DNA from: Burkholderia sp. Bp9143
Lineage (GTDB): Bacteria; Pseudomonadota; Gammaproteobacteria; Burkholderiales; Burkholderiaceae
Assembly (NCBI RefSeq): GCF_003853645.1
Contig: NZ_QTPO01000053.1
Coordinates: 1-60,808 of the forward strand
Reading direction: 5' to 3'
DNA length: 60,808 nt
Part shown: one piece after another, positions 34,866 through 42,046 of the stretch
How positions within the stretch are numbered: position 1 is the stretch's first letter
How the letters are laid out: the number at the start of each line of letters is the position of its first letter
Made by a program: the position numbers and the translations under genes
The notes under the pieces: model-generated
Databases searched by the model: none
The model's input: the letters and a program-made list of their open reading frames with translations, nothing else
Told to the model about the DNA's origin: nothing

Positions 34866-36443
34866 TTACTTGCCGTGCGTGCCGCCGAGCAGGCCGCCGA
34901 TCAGCGACGTGACAGGCGCGAGCAGATTCGAGCCTGAACCGGAGCTCGTGACGGCACCTGTGCCGCCGCTCAGTGTCGGTGCGCCGGCCGTGCTGGTGAC
35001 CGCGGGAACCGGAGCGGCAATGGGGTTGCCACCGCCCGTTGCACTGCCGAGCGCGCCGGTGACGGCGGAGACAAGGCCCGTGACCGGGGCGAGCGGGCCG
35101 CCGCTGCCGCCGGTAGCGCCGCCGAGTGCGCCGGTGACGGTCGAGACCAGGCCGGTGACCGGAGCCAGCGGGCTGCCGCTCGTGCCGCCCGTAGCGCCGC
35201 CGAGTGTGCCGGTGACGGTCGAGACGAGGCCGGTGACCGGAGCCAGCGGGCTGCCGCTCGTGCCGCCTGCTGCGCCACCGAGTGTGCCGGTGACGGTGGA
35301 AACGAGGCCGGTGACCGGAGCGAGCGGGCCGCCGCTGGTGCCGCCTGCTGCGCCGCCGAGGCCACCAACGGTCCCGAGGAGGCCCGTGAGCGGTGCGAGC
35401 GGGTTGGCCGCGCCGCCGGTGCTGCCCGTGAGCAGGCCGCCGACGGTCTTCACGGTATTGCCGGCCGACGAAACGGTGTTGCCGAGGCCGGTCGTGACCG
35501 GGTTGCCGCCGGTCGACGCGATGATCGCGCCACCCTGGTTCAGGCCGTTGCCGATCGTGCCGAGCAGCGTGTTGACCGGGGCGCCGAGGCCGGTGGCCGT
35601 CCCGATCGTCTGCGTTGTCTGACCGACCATCGTTGTGATCGGCGTGATCGCCGAGCTGACCGCTTGCGTGACCTGCTGGATCGGGCCGGTCGACAGCACG
35701 TTGGACAGCGTGGTGCCGCCGTTCGATACCGCGTTGCCGACCTGCGTCACGAGGCCGCCGACGGCGCCGGTGACGGGGGCGAGCGGCGACAGCGGGCCGC
35801 TGCCGAGGCTCGTGACCAGGTTGCCGGTTTGCGTGACTGCGCCGCCGAGCTGGTTCACCACGCCGCCGGTGCTGGCGACCGTGACGCCGACCGGGTCTTT
35901 CGTCGCGCCGAGCTGGCCGAGGCCGTTGCCGAGGCCATCGCCGAGTGCAGTGACCGCGCCGCCGACGTTCTGGACGATGCCGCCTGCCGCCTGCGTCGTG
36001 GCCGGGTTGACGCCGGGCAACGACTGGCTCGCGACGACGCCGCCGAGGTTCGACACGGTGCCACCGAGATCGGTGACGAGATTGCTGCCGCTTGCGAGGA
36101 GATTACCCACTGCGTTCGACGACACACCGGAGGTGCCGCTCGTGCCGCTGGACGTTCCGCTCGTCGTGCCGCTGGTGCTGCCGCTCGTCGTGCCGCTCGT
36201 GCTGCCGCTGGTCGAGCCGCTGGTGCTACCCGACGTGCTGCCGCTGGTCGAGCCAGACGTGCCGCCCGAGGTGCCGCCGCCCGACGTGGAGATCGAGTCG
36301 CTACTGCCGGAGCTGGGGCTGCCGCTGAGCCCCTTGCTGATGGAGCCGGAACCGCCGCACGCGGAGAGGGAAAGCATGGCTGCCACGGTGGCCGCGATCA
36401 TAGTCGTCCGGAGCGTGCCATGAGGGATAACCTGAATGTCCAT
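34866..36443 (-). CDS. repeat lipoprotein with 26-residue tandem repeats
   Basis: This is a 525-aa lipoprotein that starts MDIQVIPHGTLRTTMIAATV after a GAGG site, with lipobox LSLSAC. Residues 45-100 are a low-complexity SGSTSGSTSGTTSG linker. A middle domain (105-340) resembles its paralogue (KDPVGVTVASTG, SSAITPITTMVGQTTQ). Five tandem 26-aa repeats follow (PLAPVTGLVSTVTGTLGGA plus AGGTSGS), and the tail ends LLGGTHGK. It is the first gene of the unit lipoprotein-lipoprotein-TpsB. A perfect sigma-54 promoter lies 52 bp before its ATG. I propose a surface adhesin or matrix role. This is inference only. Confidence 0.85.
   Translation of the reverse strand: MDIQVIPHGTLRTTMIAATVAAMLSLSACGGSGSISKGLSGSPSSGSSDSISTSGGGTSGGTSGSTSGSTSGSTSGSTSGSTSGTTSGSTSGTTSGTSSGTSGTSGVSSNAVGNLLASGSNLVTDLGGTVSNLGGVVASQSLPGVNPATTQAAGGIVQNVGGAVTALGDGLGNGLGQLGATKDPVGVTVASTGGVVNQLGGAVTQTGNLVTSLGSGPLSPLAPVTGAVGGLVTQVGNAVSNGGTTLSNVLSTGPIQQVTQAVSSAITPITTMVGQTTQTIGTATGLGAPVNTLLGTIGNGLNQGGAIIASTGGNPVTTGLGNTVSSAGNTVKTVGGLLTGSTGGAANPLAPLTGLLGTVGGLGGAAGGTSGGPLAPVTGLVSTVTGTLGGAAGGTSGSPLAPVTGLVSTVTGTLGGATGGTSGSPLAPVTGLVSTVTGALGGATGGSGGPLAPVTGLVSAVTGALGSATGGGNPIAAPVPAVTSTAGAPTLSGGTGAVTSSGSGSNLLAPVTSLIGGLLGGTHGK
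35030..35400. repeat. 78-bp tandem repeats inside the repeat lipoprotein gene
   Basis: The 26-residue protein repeats are encoded by near-identical 78-bp units. For example GGAGCCAGCGGGCTGCC occurs at 35161 and again at 35239, exactly 78 bp apart. High DNA identity suggests recent copying and possible copy-number variation between strains. Confidence 0.8.
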
Positions 36444-36494
36444 TTCGTCCTCGCATTGAAACTGATGTTGTGTTGAGTGATGCGGGGATTACTC

Positions 36495-36510
36495 TGCAAC
36501 TGTCGTGCCA
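36495..36510 (-). promoter_or_regulatory. perfect-consensus sigma-54 promoter for the repeat-lipoprotein unit
   Basis: Read on the minus strand, the site is TGGCACG-ACAG-TTGCA. It matches the RpoN consensus (TGGCACG-N4-TTGCW) at every defined base, with GG and GC at the correct 12-bp spacing. Transcription should begin near 36484, about 40 nt before the ATG at 36443. A sigma-54 activator gene is encoded at 48567-49958. Confidence 0.85.
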
Positions 36511-36639
36511 TTTCGATGGTCGACGGTTCGACGATTGGTTTTAAACGGGGCAATTCCTTGTCGGAAAAGGAGTTTGTGGTAATTGAAAGATTGTTGAGAT
36601 TGTTTAAAAACAGTCAGACAAGAACGGTTTCGGCCGTTT

Positions 36640-36684
36640 CGTAACGTAACGTCACAACATTGGCGTTACGCGTGCGGCGTAACG
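36640..36684. promoter_or_regulatory. CGTAACG heptamer array (candidate enhancer)
   Basis: Four copies of CGTAACG occur in 45 bp: plus-oriented at 36640, 36645 (overlapping) and 36678, and inverted (CGTTACG) at 36664. They lie about 130-175 bp upstream of the sigma-54 promoter, the normal distance for bacterial enhancer-binding proteins. The same heptamer occurs twice at 51585-51601. Confidence 0.55.
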
Positions 36685-37107
36685 TGGGGCGTACAGGCCT
36701 GGCGGGCGGTCTGGTTGTTTTACTGGTGGATTAGGTGTGCACATCTAACCTATCGTAAATCCTATGTGTAAGTCGTACCGAAACACCGTACAAATACGCA
36801 GTGCTCCCGGAAGGTTTTTTCGATCCGGTCTTAAAAGAGGTTGGAGGTTAAATAGGATCGGATATAGAATCCGGAGCAAGTGTAAGGAAATGTACAGTTC
36901 GGTACACGACGTTCGAGGAGGGTCACTATCGCGAATGTTAACTTGCATCAAATTGTGATACATGCCCCTCGGGGTGACATATAAAGAAAGCGCACCCGGT
37001 CGTCGTTACTCAGGTTAACGAACAGCGCGGGGCAAGGGCCAGATATGCGGGGTTGCACAACGTATAAAAGGCCAAAAAACGTACATACAGGCACGAGGAA
37101 TTAAAAA

Positions 37108-37272
37108 ATGAAAGCACTCTTCAAGCGCTTCCTCAAGGAAGAAGACGGGGTTACCGCGATCGAGTATGGGCTGATTGCGGGTCTGATTGCAGCCTTGATC
37201 ATTGCCAGCGTGACGACCATCGGCACGAAGATCTCGGCTCTGTTCTCCACGATTGCCAGTTCGTTGCCCTGA
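37108..37272 (+). CDS. flp: Flp pilin subunit
   Basis: This is the 54-aa Flp/Fap-type IVb pilin, the major subunit of the tad pilus. The 14-residue basic leader MKALFKRFLKEEDG precedes the processing site. The mature protein begins VTAIEYGLIAGLIAAL, with the conserved Glu at mature position 5 and Tyr at 6. A hydrophobic helix follows to ASSLP. A GAGG site lies 10 bp before the ATG. A prepilin peptidase gene follows. It is probably more abundant than the rest of the operon, with a long leader and possible separate regulation. Confidence 0.95.
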   Translation: MKALFKRFLKEEDGVTAIEYGLIAGLIAALIIASVTTIGTKISALFSTIASSLP

Positions 37273-37352
37273 CCGTTGCAGTTGGTTGGGGGCGAGCGAG
37301 CCGCGGTTGCGGCTCGCTCGTCGTTACATGGACATGCGCAGTCGATCGCGAT

Positions 37353-37853
37353 ATGGCACATCTGGTCAGCACCAGCATTTTTTTTGCTTGGGCCGCTCTC
37401 GTTGCTGCCGGTGATATTCGATTTCGGCTCGTTCGGAATTCGCTTGTCATCTGCGGAGGCATTGCTGCACTCGTCAGTTCACTGATAAACGCAAATCCGT
37501 TTGGTATTTCAGCCGAGCAGGCACTGATCGGGATGCTGGTCGGTTTGGTCAGCTTCTTTCCGCTTTTTGCGATGCGAGTCATGGGTGCGGCAGACGTCAA
37601 GGTATTCGCGGTTCTCGGCGCGTGGTGTGGCTTGCCGATATTGCTTTGGCTGTGGGTTATTGCGAGCCTTGCCGCCGGATTGCATGTTCTTGGACTGATG
37701 CTGCTAACGCACACGCCGCTCGGGGCGTTATGGGTGCGTGGACTGCCGGCAATGGCGCTCGGCGAGCGGCGCTCGACACCGTACGCAGCGTGTCTCGTTT
37801 TTCCCGCGGCAATTTGGTTGGCCTATTTGGTCGTTACCTGGAGCGGGCGATGA
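37353..37853 (+). CDS. tadV: Flp prepilin peptidase TadV/CpaA
   Basis: This inner-membrane aspartic protease cleaves Flp and pseudopilins. The 166-aa, multi-helix protein has the two expected aspartates: D21 in AAGDIRFRLVRN and D81 in GAADVKVFAVLG. The latter is a variant of the GxGD motif. Like other TadV/CpaA proteins it lacks the N-terminal methylase domain of PilD. Its stop overlaps the tadE start (ATGA), indicating coupled translation. Confidence 0.93.
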   Translation: MAHLVSTSIFFAWAALVAAGDIRFRLVRNSLVICGGIAALVSSLINANPFGISAEQALIGMLVGLVSFFPLFAMRVMGAADVKVFAVLGAWCGLPILLWLWVIASLAAGLHVLGLMLLTHTPLGALWVRGLPAMALGERRSTPYAACLVFPAAIWLAYLVVTWSGR

Positions 37854-38320
37854 AACGACAGTATCGACTGGGCGCGCGCTTGCGGGAGCGAGGGGCGACT
37901 GCCGTCGAGTTCGCGCTGGTATTTCCGCTGTTTTTCCTGATTCTGTACGCGATCGTGACGTTCGGGCTGATCTTTGCGGTTCAGCAGAGCCTGACGCTCG
38001 CCGCGACTGAGGGGGCGCGTTCGGCGCTGAACTACGTCTACGAGGCCAACGGGTCGGGTACGCAGGCACTGACGGACCGGGCGAGTGCGGCAAAGGCGAC
38101 GGCGGTCGGTCTCACTTCGTGGCTGACCAATGTCCAGATCTCGGCTCCGGTATCGGGAACATGCAGCTACGACCCGACGATGTATTGCGTGACGGTCACG
38201 GTGACCTATCCGTACCAGGCCCATCCACTGGTTCCGTCGCTGCCGTTGCTCGGTCTCGTCACGCCGACACAGCTTACGGGTACGGCCACAGTCCAGATTA
38301 ATCCGGCGACCATCCTATGA
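37850..38320 (+). CDS. tadE: TadE-like pseudopilin
   Basis: This minor pseudopilin of the tad apparatus is 156 aa. It has the TadE signature RERGATAVEFALVFPLFFLI, in which Glu at mature +5 follows the likely cleavage site. One hydrophobic helix (to about 45) is followed by a periplasmic domain with two cysteines (CSYDPTMYC). I start it at 37850, where ATG overlaps the tadV stop, rather than at an upstream GTG inside tadV. No separate TadF is seen, so this and TadG may supply the minor pilin functions. Confidence 0.93.
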   Translation: MKRQYRLGARLRERGATAVEFALVFPLFFLILYAIVTFGLIFAVQQSLTLAATEGARSALNYVYEANGSGTQALTDRASAAKATAVGLTSWLTNVQISAPVSGTCSYDPTMYCVTVTVTYPYQAHPLVPSLPLLGLVTPTQLTGTATVQINPATIL

Positions 38321-38408
38321 GCCGGGCAGTGCGCATAGCGGGTCACATGCAGACGGCGGTGTCCGCGCTCGAACGTAACTACATCAATCTACGGCACCGA
38401 CATTCACC

Positions 38409-39317
38409 ATGGCCAACAACTTGACGAAGATCATCGCCGGGCTGCTGATCGCAATCGCTGTTCTGCTCGGGATCTATGCCTGGACGCTTGGTCACGCACC
38501 TGCCCATCCGCCGGTTGCGGCCGCGCCGACTGCAGCGGCGCAGTCGGTGCCGATCGTCGTGGCGGCGCGCCTGCTGCCGGCCGGCCAGCCGATTCCCGCC
38601 GATGCATTGAAGCTCGCTCAGGTTCACATGATGCCGATGGGCGGGTTCAACGATCCGGCGCCCCTCGTCGGTCGCGTGCCGGCGAACGATATTCTTGCTG
38701 CAGCACCCGTGCTCGAAGGCGGGTTGACCTCCGGGCTGGCCGACCAGGTGGCGCCCGGTGAGCGCGCGGTCGCCGTCAAGGTCGACGAGACGAACGCGGT
38801 CGGCAACCGGTTGCGGCCCGGCAACTTCGTCGACGTGTTCCTGAACCTGCGGCGCGACGGCTCCGGCGGCGCGCAGGCGAACTCGGAGATTCCCGGTACG
38901 CAGGCACGCCTGCTGCTGTCGAAGGTCCGCGTGCTTTCGTTTGGCGATGCGACCTCGGATCGGGACGGCGGCGGCGGGCCGAGCGGCGCGGTCCGGACCG
39001 CGGTGCTCGCCGTGCCGACGGCACAGGTCGATGCGCTCACGCTTGCCGAAGCAAGCGGTCGTCTGACGCTCGCGCTGCGTAATCCGCGCGACACTGATAT
39101 CGCGACACAGACGGTCGCGGTTCGTACGGTGGTCGGGGACGCGACGCCGTCGGCGCAGGCCGCGAGCGGCGTATGGCTGGACGATCTGTCGGGCGGACGT
39201 GTGCGCGGTACACCCCGTGCGCCGGTTGCCCCGCGCGTGCCTGTTGTCATGGCCCGGGGGGGCGGCAGCAGCATCGAAGTCATTCGTGGCGGGCGTGCCG
39301 AAACGGTCGCCTATTGA
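38409..39317 (+). CDS. rcpC: Flp pilus assembly protein RcpC/CpaB
   Basis: This 302-aa periplasmic protein is anchored by an N-terminal helix (LTKIIAGLLIAIAVLLGIYA). It has an SAF-type domain (VPIVVAARLLPAGQPIPADA, then VEGGLTSGL-like turn) and the RcpC/CpaB core (AVAVKVDETNAVGNRLRPGN, FVDVFLNL). The C-terminal half is polar. In tad systems it associates with the outer-membrane secretin. It is 88 bp after tadE and precedes the secretin gene. Confidence 0.92.
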   Translation: MANNLTKIIAGLLIAIAVLLGIYAWTLGHAPAHPPVAAAPTAAAQSVPIVVAARLLPAGQPIPADALKLAQVHMMPMGGFNDPAPLVGRVPANDILAAAPVLEGGLTSGLADQVAPGERAVAVKVDETNAVGNRLRPGNFVDVFLNLRRDGSGGAQANSEIPGTQARLLLSKVRVLSFGDATSDRDGGGGPSGAVRTAVLAVPTAQVDALTLAEASGRLTLALRNPRDTDIATQTVAVRTVVGDATPSAQAASGVWLDDLSGGRVRGTPRAPVAPRVPVVMARGGGSSIEVIRGGRAETVAY

Positions 39318-39364
39318 CATCAACGTACGATCATCGACAGCAGCTACGGAAGAGAGAAGGCCGC

Positions 39365-40717
39365 GTGACGGCCTCCGACACAATGACAAACAAACTGATT
39401 GCATACGCGATTGCGATTTGGGCCATGACCTTTGCCGTCCTGACGGACGCTGCCGGCACAAACGGGTCGATTGACCTTGCGGTCGGCTCGCAACGCCAGG
39501 TCGCTGCCGGCCCCAGGTTGCAACGGATAGCGGTTGGCGATCCGTCCGTCGTCGACGTGCTGGTCATGAAGGGGAGCCATGCCGGATCGGTGCTGCTGGT
39601 TGCGAAGGCACCTGGTTCGACGAACGTGCTGTTGTGGGAACGGGGCCGTGACGAGCCGACTGTGTGGAACGTCAATGTCGTCGATGCGGCCGCTCAGGCA
39701 GTACTCGATGGCTCGGGGCCGAAGGTCAAGGCATACGGCGGAGCTGCAGTCGTGTCGGGCTCCGCGACGTCGCTCGATGCCCATGAACGCGCTGTGGCCG
39801 TCGGCAAGCGGATGGGTGGCAAGGACGGCGCAGTGATCGACGCATCGACGGTCGGTAACCGAAGTGTCGTGCAGGTCGACGTGCGCGTCGTCGAATTCAG
39901 CCGCTCGGTGCTGAAGGAAGCAGGGCTGAACTTCTTCAAGCAGAGCAACGGGTTCGCGTTCGGCGCATTTTCGCCGGGTGGTCTTCAGTCGGTGACGGGC
40001 GGCGCGACGTCGGGTTTCGAGGCGACGGCCGGCATTCCGATCGCGTCGGCGTTCAACCTGGTCGTGAATTCCGCCGGCCGCGGTATCTTCGGCAATATTT
40101 CGATTCTTGAAGCGAACAACCTGGCCCGCGTGCTTGCGCAACCGACGCTGGTGGCGCTGTCGGGGCAGAGCGCGAGTTTCCTCGCGGGCGGCGAAATTCC
40201 GGTACCGGTGCCGCAGGCACTGGGCTCGACGGCGATCGACTGGAAGCAGTATGGCGTCGGTCTGACGCTGACGCCGACCGTGCTGAGCCAGCACCGGATT
40301 GCGCTGAAGGTCGCACCCGAATCGAGCCAGCTTGACTTTCAGCACGGAGTAACGATCAACAGTGTGTCGGTGCCGGCCATCACGACACGGCGCGCGGACA
40401 CGACGGTCGAACTGGGCGATGGCGAGAGCTTCGTGATCGGCGGCCTGATCGACCGCGAAACGATGTCGAACATCAACAAGGTGCCGGTCCTGGGGGATCT
40501 GCCGATCATCGGTGCTTTCTTCAAGTCGTTGAATTACCAGCAGAACGACAAGGAACTGGTGATCATCGTGACGCCGCATCTGGTGGCGCCGATCGCGAAG
40601 GGTGCGCCGCTGCCGGCGACGCCGGGCGAGTTGTCCGAGCAGCGTGACGGGCCGGTTTGGCGCTCGTATCTTGGCGGCATCGCGTCGCCCGATGCTGCAC
40701 CGGGATTTTCGAAATGA
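39365..40717 (+). CDS. rcpA: outer-membrane secretin RcpA/CpaC
   Basis: This is a 450-aa secretin forming the outer-membrane pore of the tad pilus. Start is GTG at 39365 after AGAAGG. Internal ATG starts lack a ribosome site. A signal peptide is followed by the T2SSN/BON-like N-terminal domain (GSQRQVAAGPRLQRIAVGDP, then GSTNVLLWERG). The secretin core includes SGQSASFLAGGEIPVPVPQ and VELGDGESFVIGGLIDRE. VPVLGDLPIIGAFFKS and ELVIIVTPHLV close the barrel. Confidence 0.94.
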   Translation: MTASDTMTNKLIAYAIAIWAMTFAVLTDAAGTNGSIDLAVGSQRQVAAGPRLQRIAVGDPSVVDVLVMKGSHAGSVLLVAKAPGSTNVLLWERGRDEPTVWNVNVVDAAAQAVLDGSGPKVKAYGGAAVVSGSATSLDAHERAVAVGKRMGGKDGAVIDASTVGNRSVVQVDVRVVEFSRSVLKEAGLNFFKQSNGFAFGAFSPGGLQSVTGGATSGFEATAGIPIASAFNLVVNSAGRGIFGNISILEANNLARVLAQPTLVALSGQSASFLAGGEIPVPVPQALGSTAIDWKQYGVGLTLTPTVLSQHRIALKVAPESSQLDFQHGVTINSVSVPAITTRRADTTVELGDGESFVIGGLIDRETMSNINKVPVLGDLPIIGAFFKSLNYQQNDKELVIIVTPHLVAPIAKGAPLPATPGELSEQRDGPVWRSYLGGIASPDAAPGFSK

Positions 40718-40729
40718 CCGCACGGCGCG

Positions 40730-42043
40730 GTGTCGCGCGATATGGATTCGGGGGTATTCAACGTGAACGCGAGAACCCATTCATTGGCTGAGCCCGCCGT
40801 GACTGACTATTTTGTATGCGCATCGCACCAGGACGAGCATCTCCGTTGGCTGGGGGGCACGCTCGTCTCGGCCGGTACGGTGGAGGCGGTGTCGCTGGAG
40901 CCTGGCGCGCTGGCCCAGCGCATCTCGGGCCTCAATCCCGCGATCGTCTTCATCGATTTTTCCCGCGCTCAGGCCGAGGCAAGTGCTGCCGCGGCGGCGG
41001 TGCGTCTCGCGCATCCGAGCCTGCCGGTCGTCGCGCTCGGTACGCTGGCTGAGCCGGAAAGCGCACTCGCTGCGCTGCGGGCCGGCGTGCGCGATTTCAT
41101 CGATGTGTCCGGCAGCGCGGAAGACGCGTTGCGTATCACGCGCGGCCTGCTCGATCATGCCGGCACGGAACCTGCCAATCGCCACGGCAAGCTGGTCGCG
41201 CTGCTCGGCGCACGCGCCGGGATGGGCGTGAGTACGCTCGCATCGAACCTGGCCGTATGGCTGCACAAGCGCAGGGCGGCCGGTAACGTCGCAGGCAACG
41301 CGTCCGCGTTCGGTGTCGCCACGCCGCATACCCGTCAAACCGCGCTCGTCGACCTCGGCCTGCCGGCGGGCGATAGCGCGCTCTTCCTCAACACGCGTTG
41401 CGAATTCCACTTTGTCGAGGCCGTCCGCAACCTGCGCCGCATCGACCGGACGTTCGTCAACACGGCCCTCGCACGACACGCGAGTGGCGTCGCGCTGACG
41501 ACGCTGCCACCGAATCTCGCCGATTTGCGTGACGTGTCGTATTCGGCGTGCGTCGGCCTGCTGAACCGATTGCGCGCATTCTTCGATCAACAGATCGTCG
41601 ATCTGGGCGGTTTCACTAACCTCGAGTTCGTCGCGCAGATCGCGGCGGTTGCCGATGAGGCGTGGCTCGTCTGCGACCAGGGCGTCGCGTCGATCGTCTC
41701 CGCGGTCGATCTGCTCGAAGGGCTGCGGGATGCGGGAGTTGACCTCGGCAAGATGCGTCTCGTCGTCAATCAGTACGATGCGGCGCTGAGCCTGACGCCG
41801 GCCCAGATCGCGGACCGGCTCGACATCGCGTTGCTGACGACGCTGCCTGCGCGGCGCGTGTCGATCGGACAGGCCGCGAACCAGGGGCGACTCATCGTCG
41901 ACATGGCCGAGCGCGATCCCTATGTGCGCGCGCTCGAGCCGCTCGCGGAGCGACTGACAGGCGCGGTGGCGGCCGGAAAGAGTACCGCTTCGGGCCTGTC
42001 CGTGCTCAAGCGTTTCATTCAACCTTCCTCCAAGCGTTCGTAA
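40730..42043 (+). CDS. tadZ: pilus localisation ATPase-like protein TadZ/CpaE
   Basis: TadZ/CpaE proteins are ParA/MinD-like and place the tad machine at the cell pole. This 437-aa protein has an N-terminal receiver-like domain (about 26-145, AIVFIDFSRAQAEAS). The ATPase domain follows, with a deviant Walker A GARAGMGVST (160-169). It lacks the signature lysine, as is usual in TadZ. The start is uncertain: GTG at 40730, ATG at 40742, or a later GTG preceded by a GGGGG stretch. It is directly followed by tadA at 3 bp. Confidence 0.9.
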   Translation: MSRDMDSGVFNVNARTHSLAEPAVTDYFVCASHQDEHLRWLGGTLVSAGTVEAVSLEPGALAQRISGLNPAIVFIDFSRAQAEASAAAAAVRLAHPSLPVVALGTLAEPESALAALRAGVRDFIDVSGSAEDALRITRGLLDHAGTEPANRHGKLVALLGARAGMGVSTLASNLAVWLHKRRAAGNVAGNASAFGVATPHTRQTALVDLGLPAGDSALFLNTRCEFHFVEAVRNLRRIDRTFVNTALARHASGVALTTLPPNLADLRDVSYSACVGLLNRLRAFFDQQIVDLGGFTNLEFVAQIAAVADEAWLVCDQGVASIVSAVDLLEGLRDAGVDLGKMRLVVNQYDAALSLTPAQIADRLDIALLTTLPARRVSIGQAANQGRLIVDMAERDPYVRALEPLAERLTGAVAAGKSTASGLSVLKRFIQPSSKRS

Positions 42044-42046
42044 GCG

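Larger units (their letters stand above)
36444..37107. other. 664-bp regulatory region between repeat-lipoprotein unit and tad locus
   Basis: This is the longest gene-free stretch in the window and is clearly more AT-rich than its neighbours. It contains the minus-strand sigma-54 promoter (36495-36510) and the CGTAACG array (36640-36684). A small hairpin CCCCTCGGGG sits at 36964-36973. The flp leader follows. No confident plus-strand promoter for flp is visible. A core-only sigma-54 match (GG/GC spacing correct) lies at 36661-36676. Confidence 0.6.

Noticed and set aside
36661..36676. Second sigma-54 promoter, plus strand, for flp
   Set aside because: Only the GG/GC core and spacing match (TGGCG...GTGCG). 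It would give a 420-nt leader, so I did not call it a promoter.
36947..36959. FNR/CRP-like site ATCAAATTGTGAT before flp
   Set aside because: Arms are inverted relative to the FNR consensus and only 4 bp match on each side. Too weak to support.
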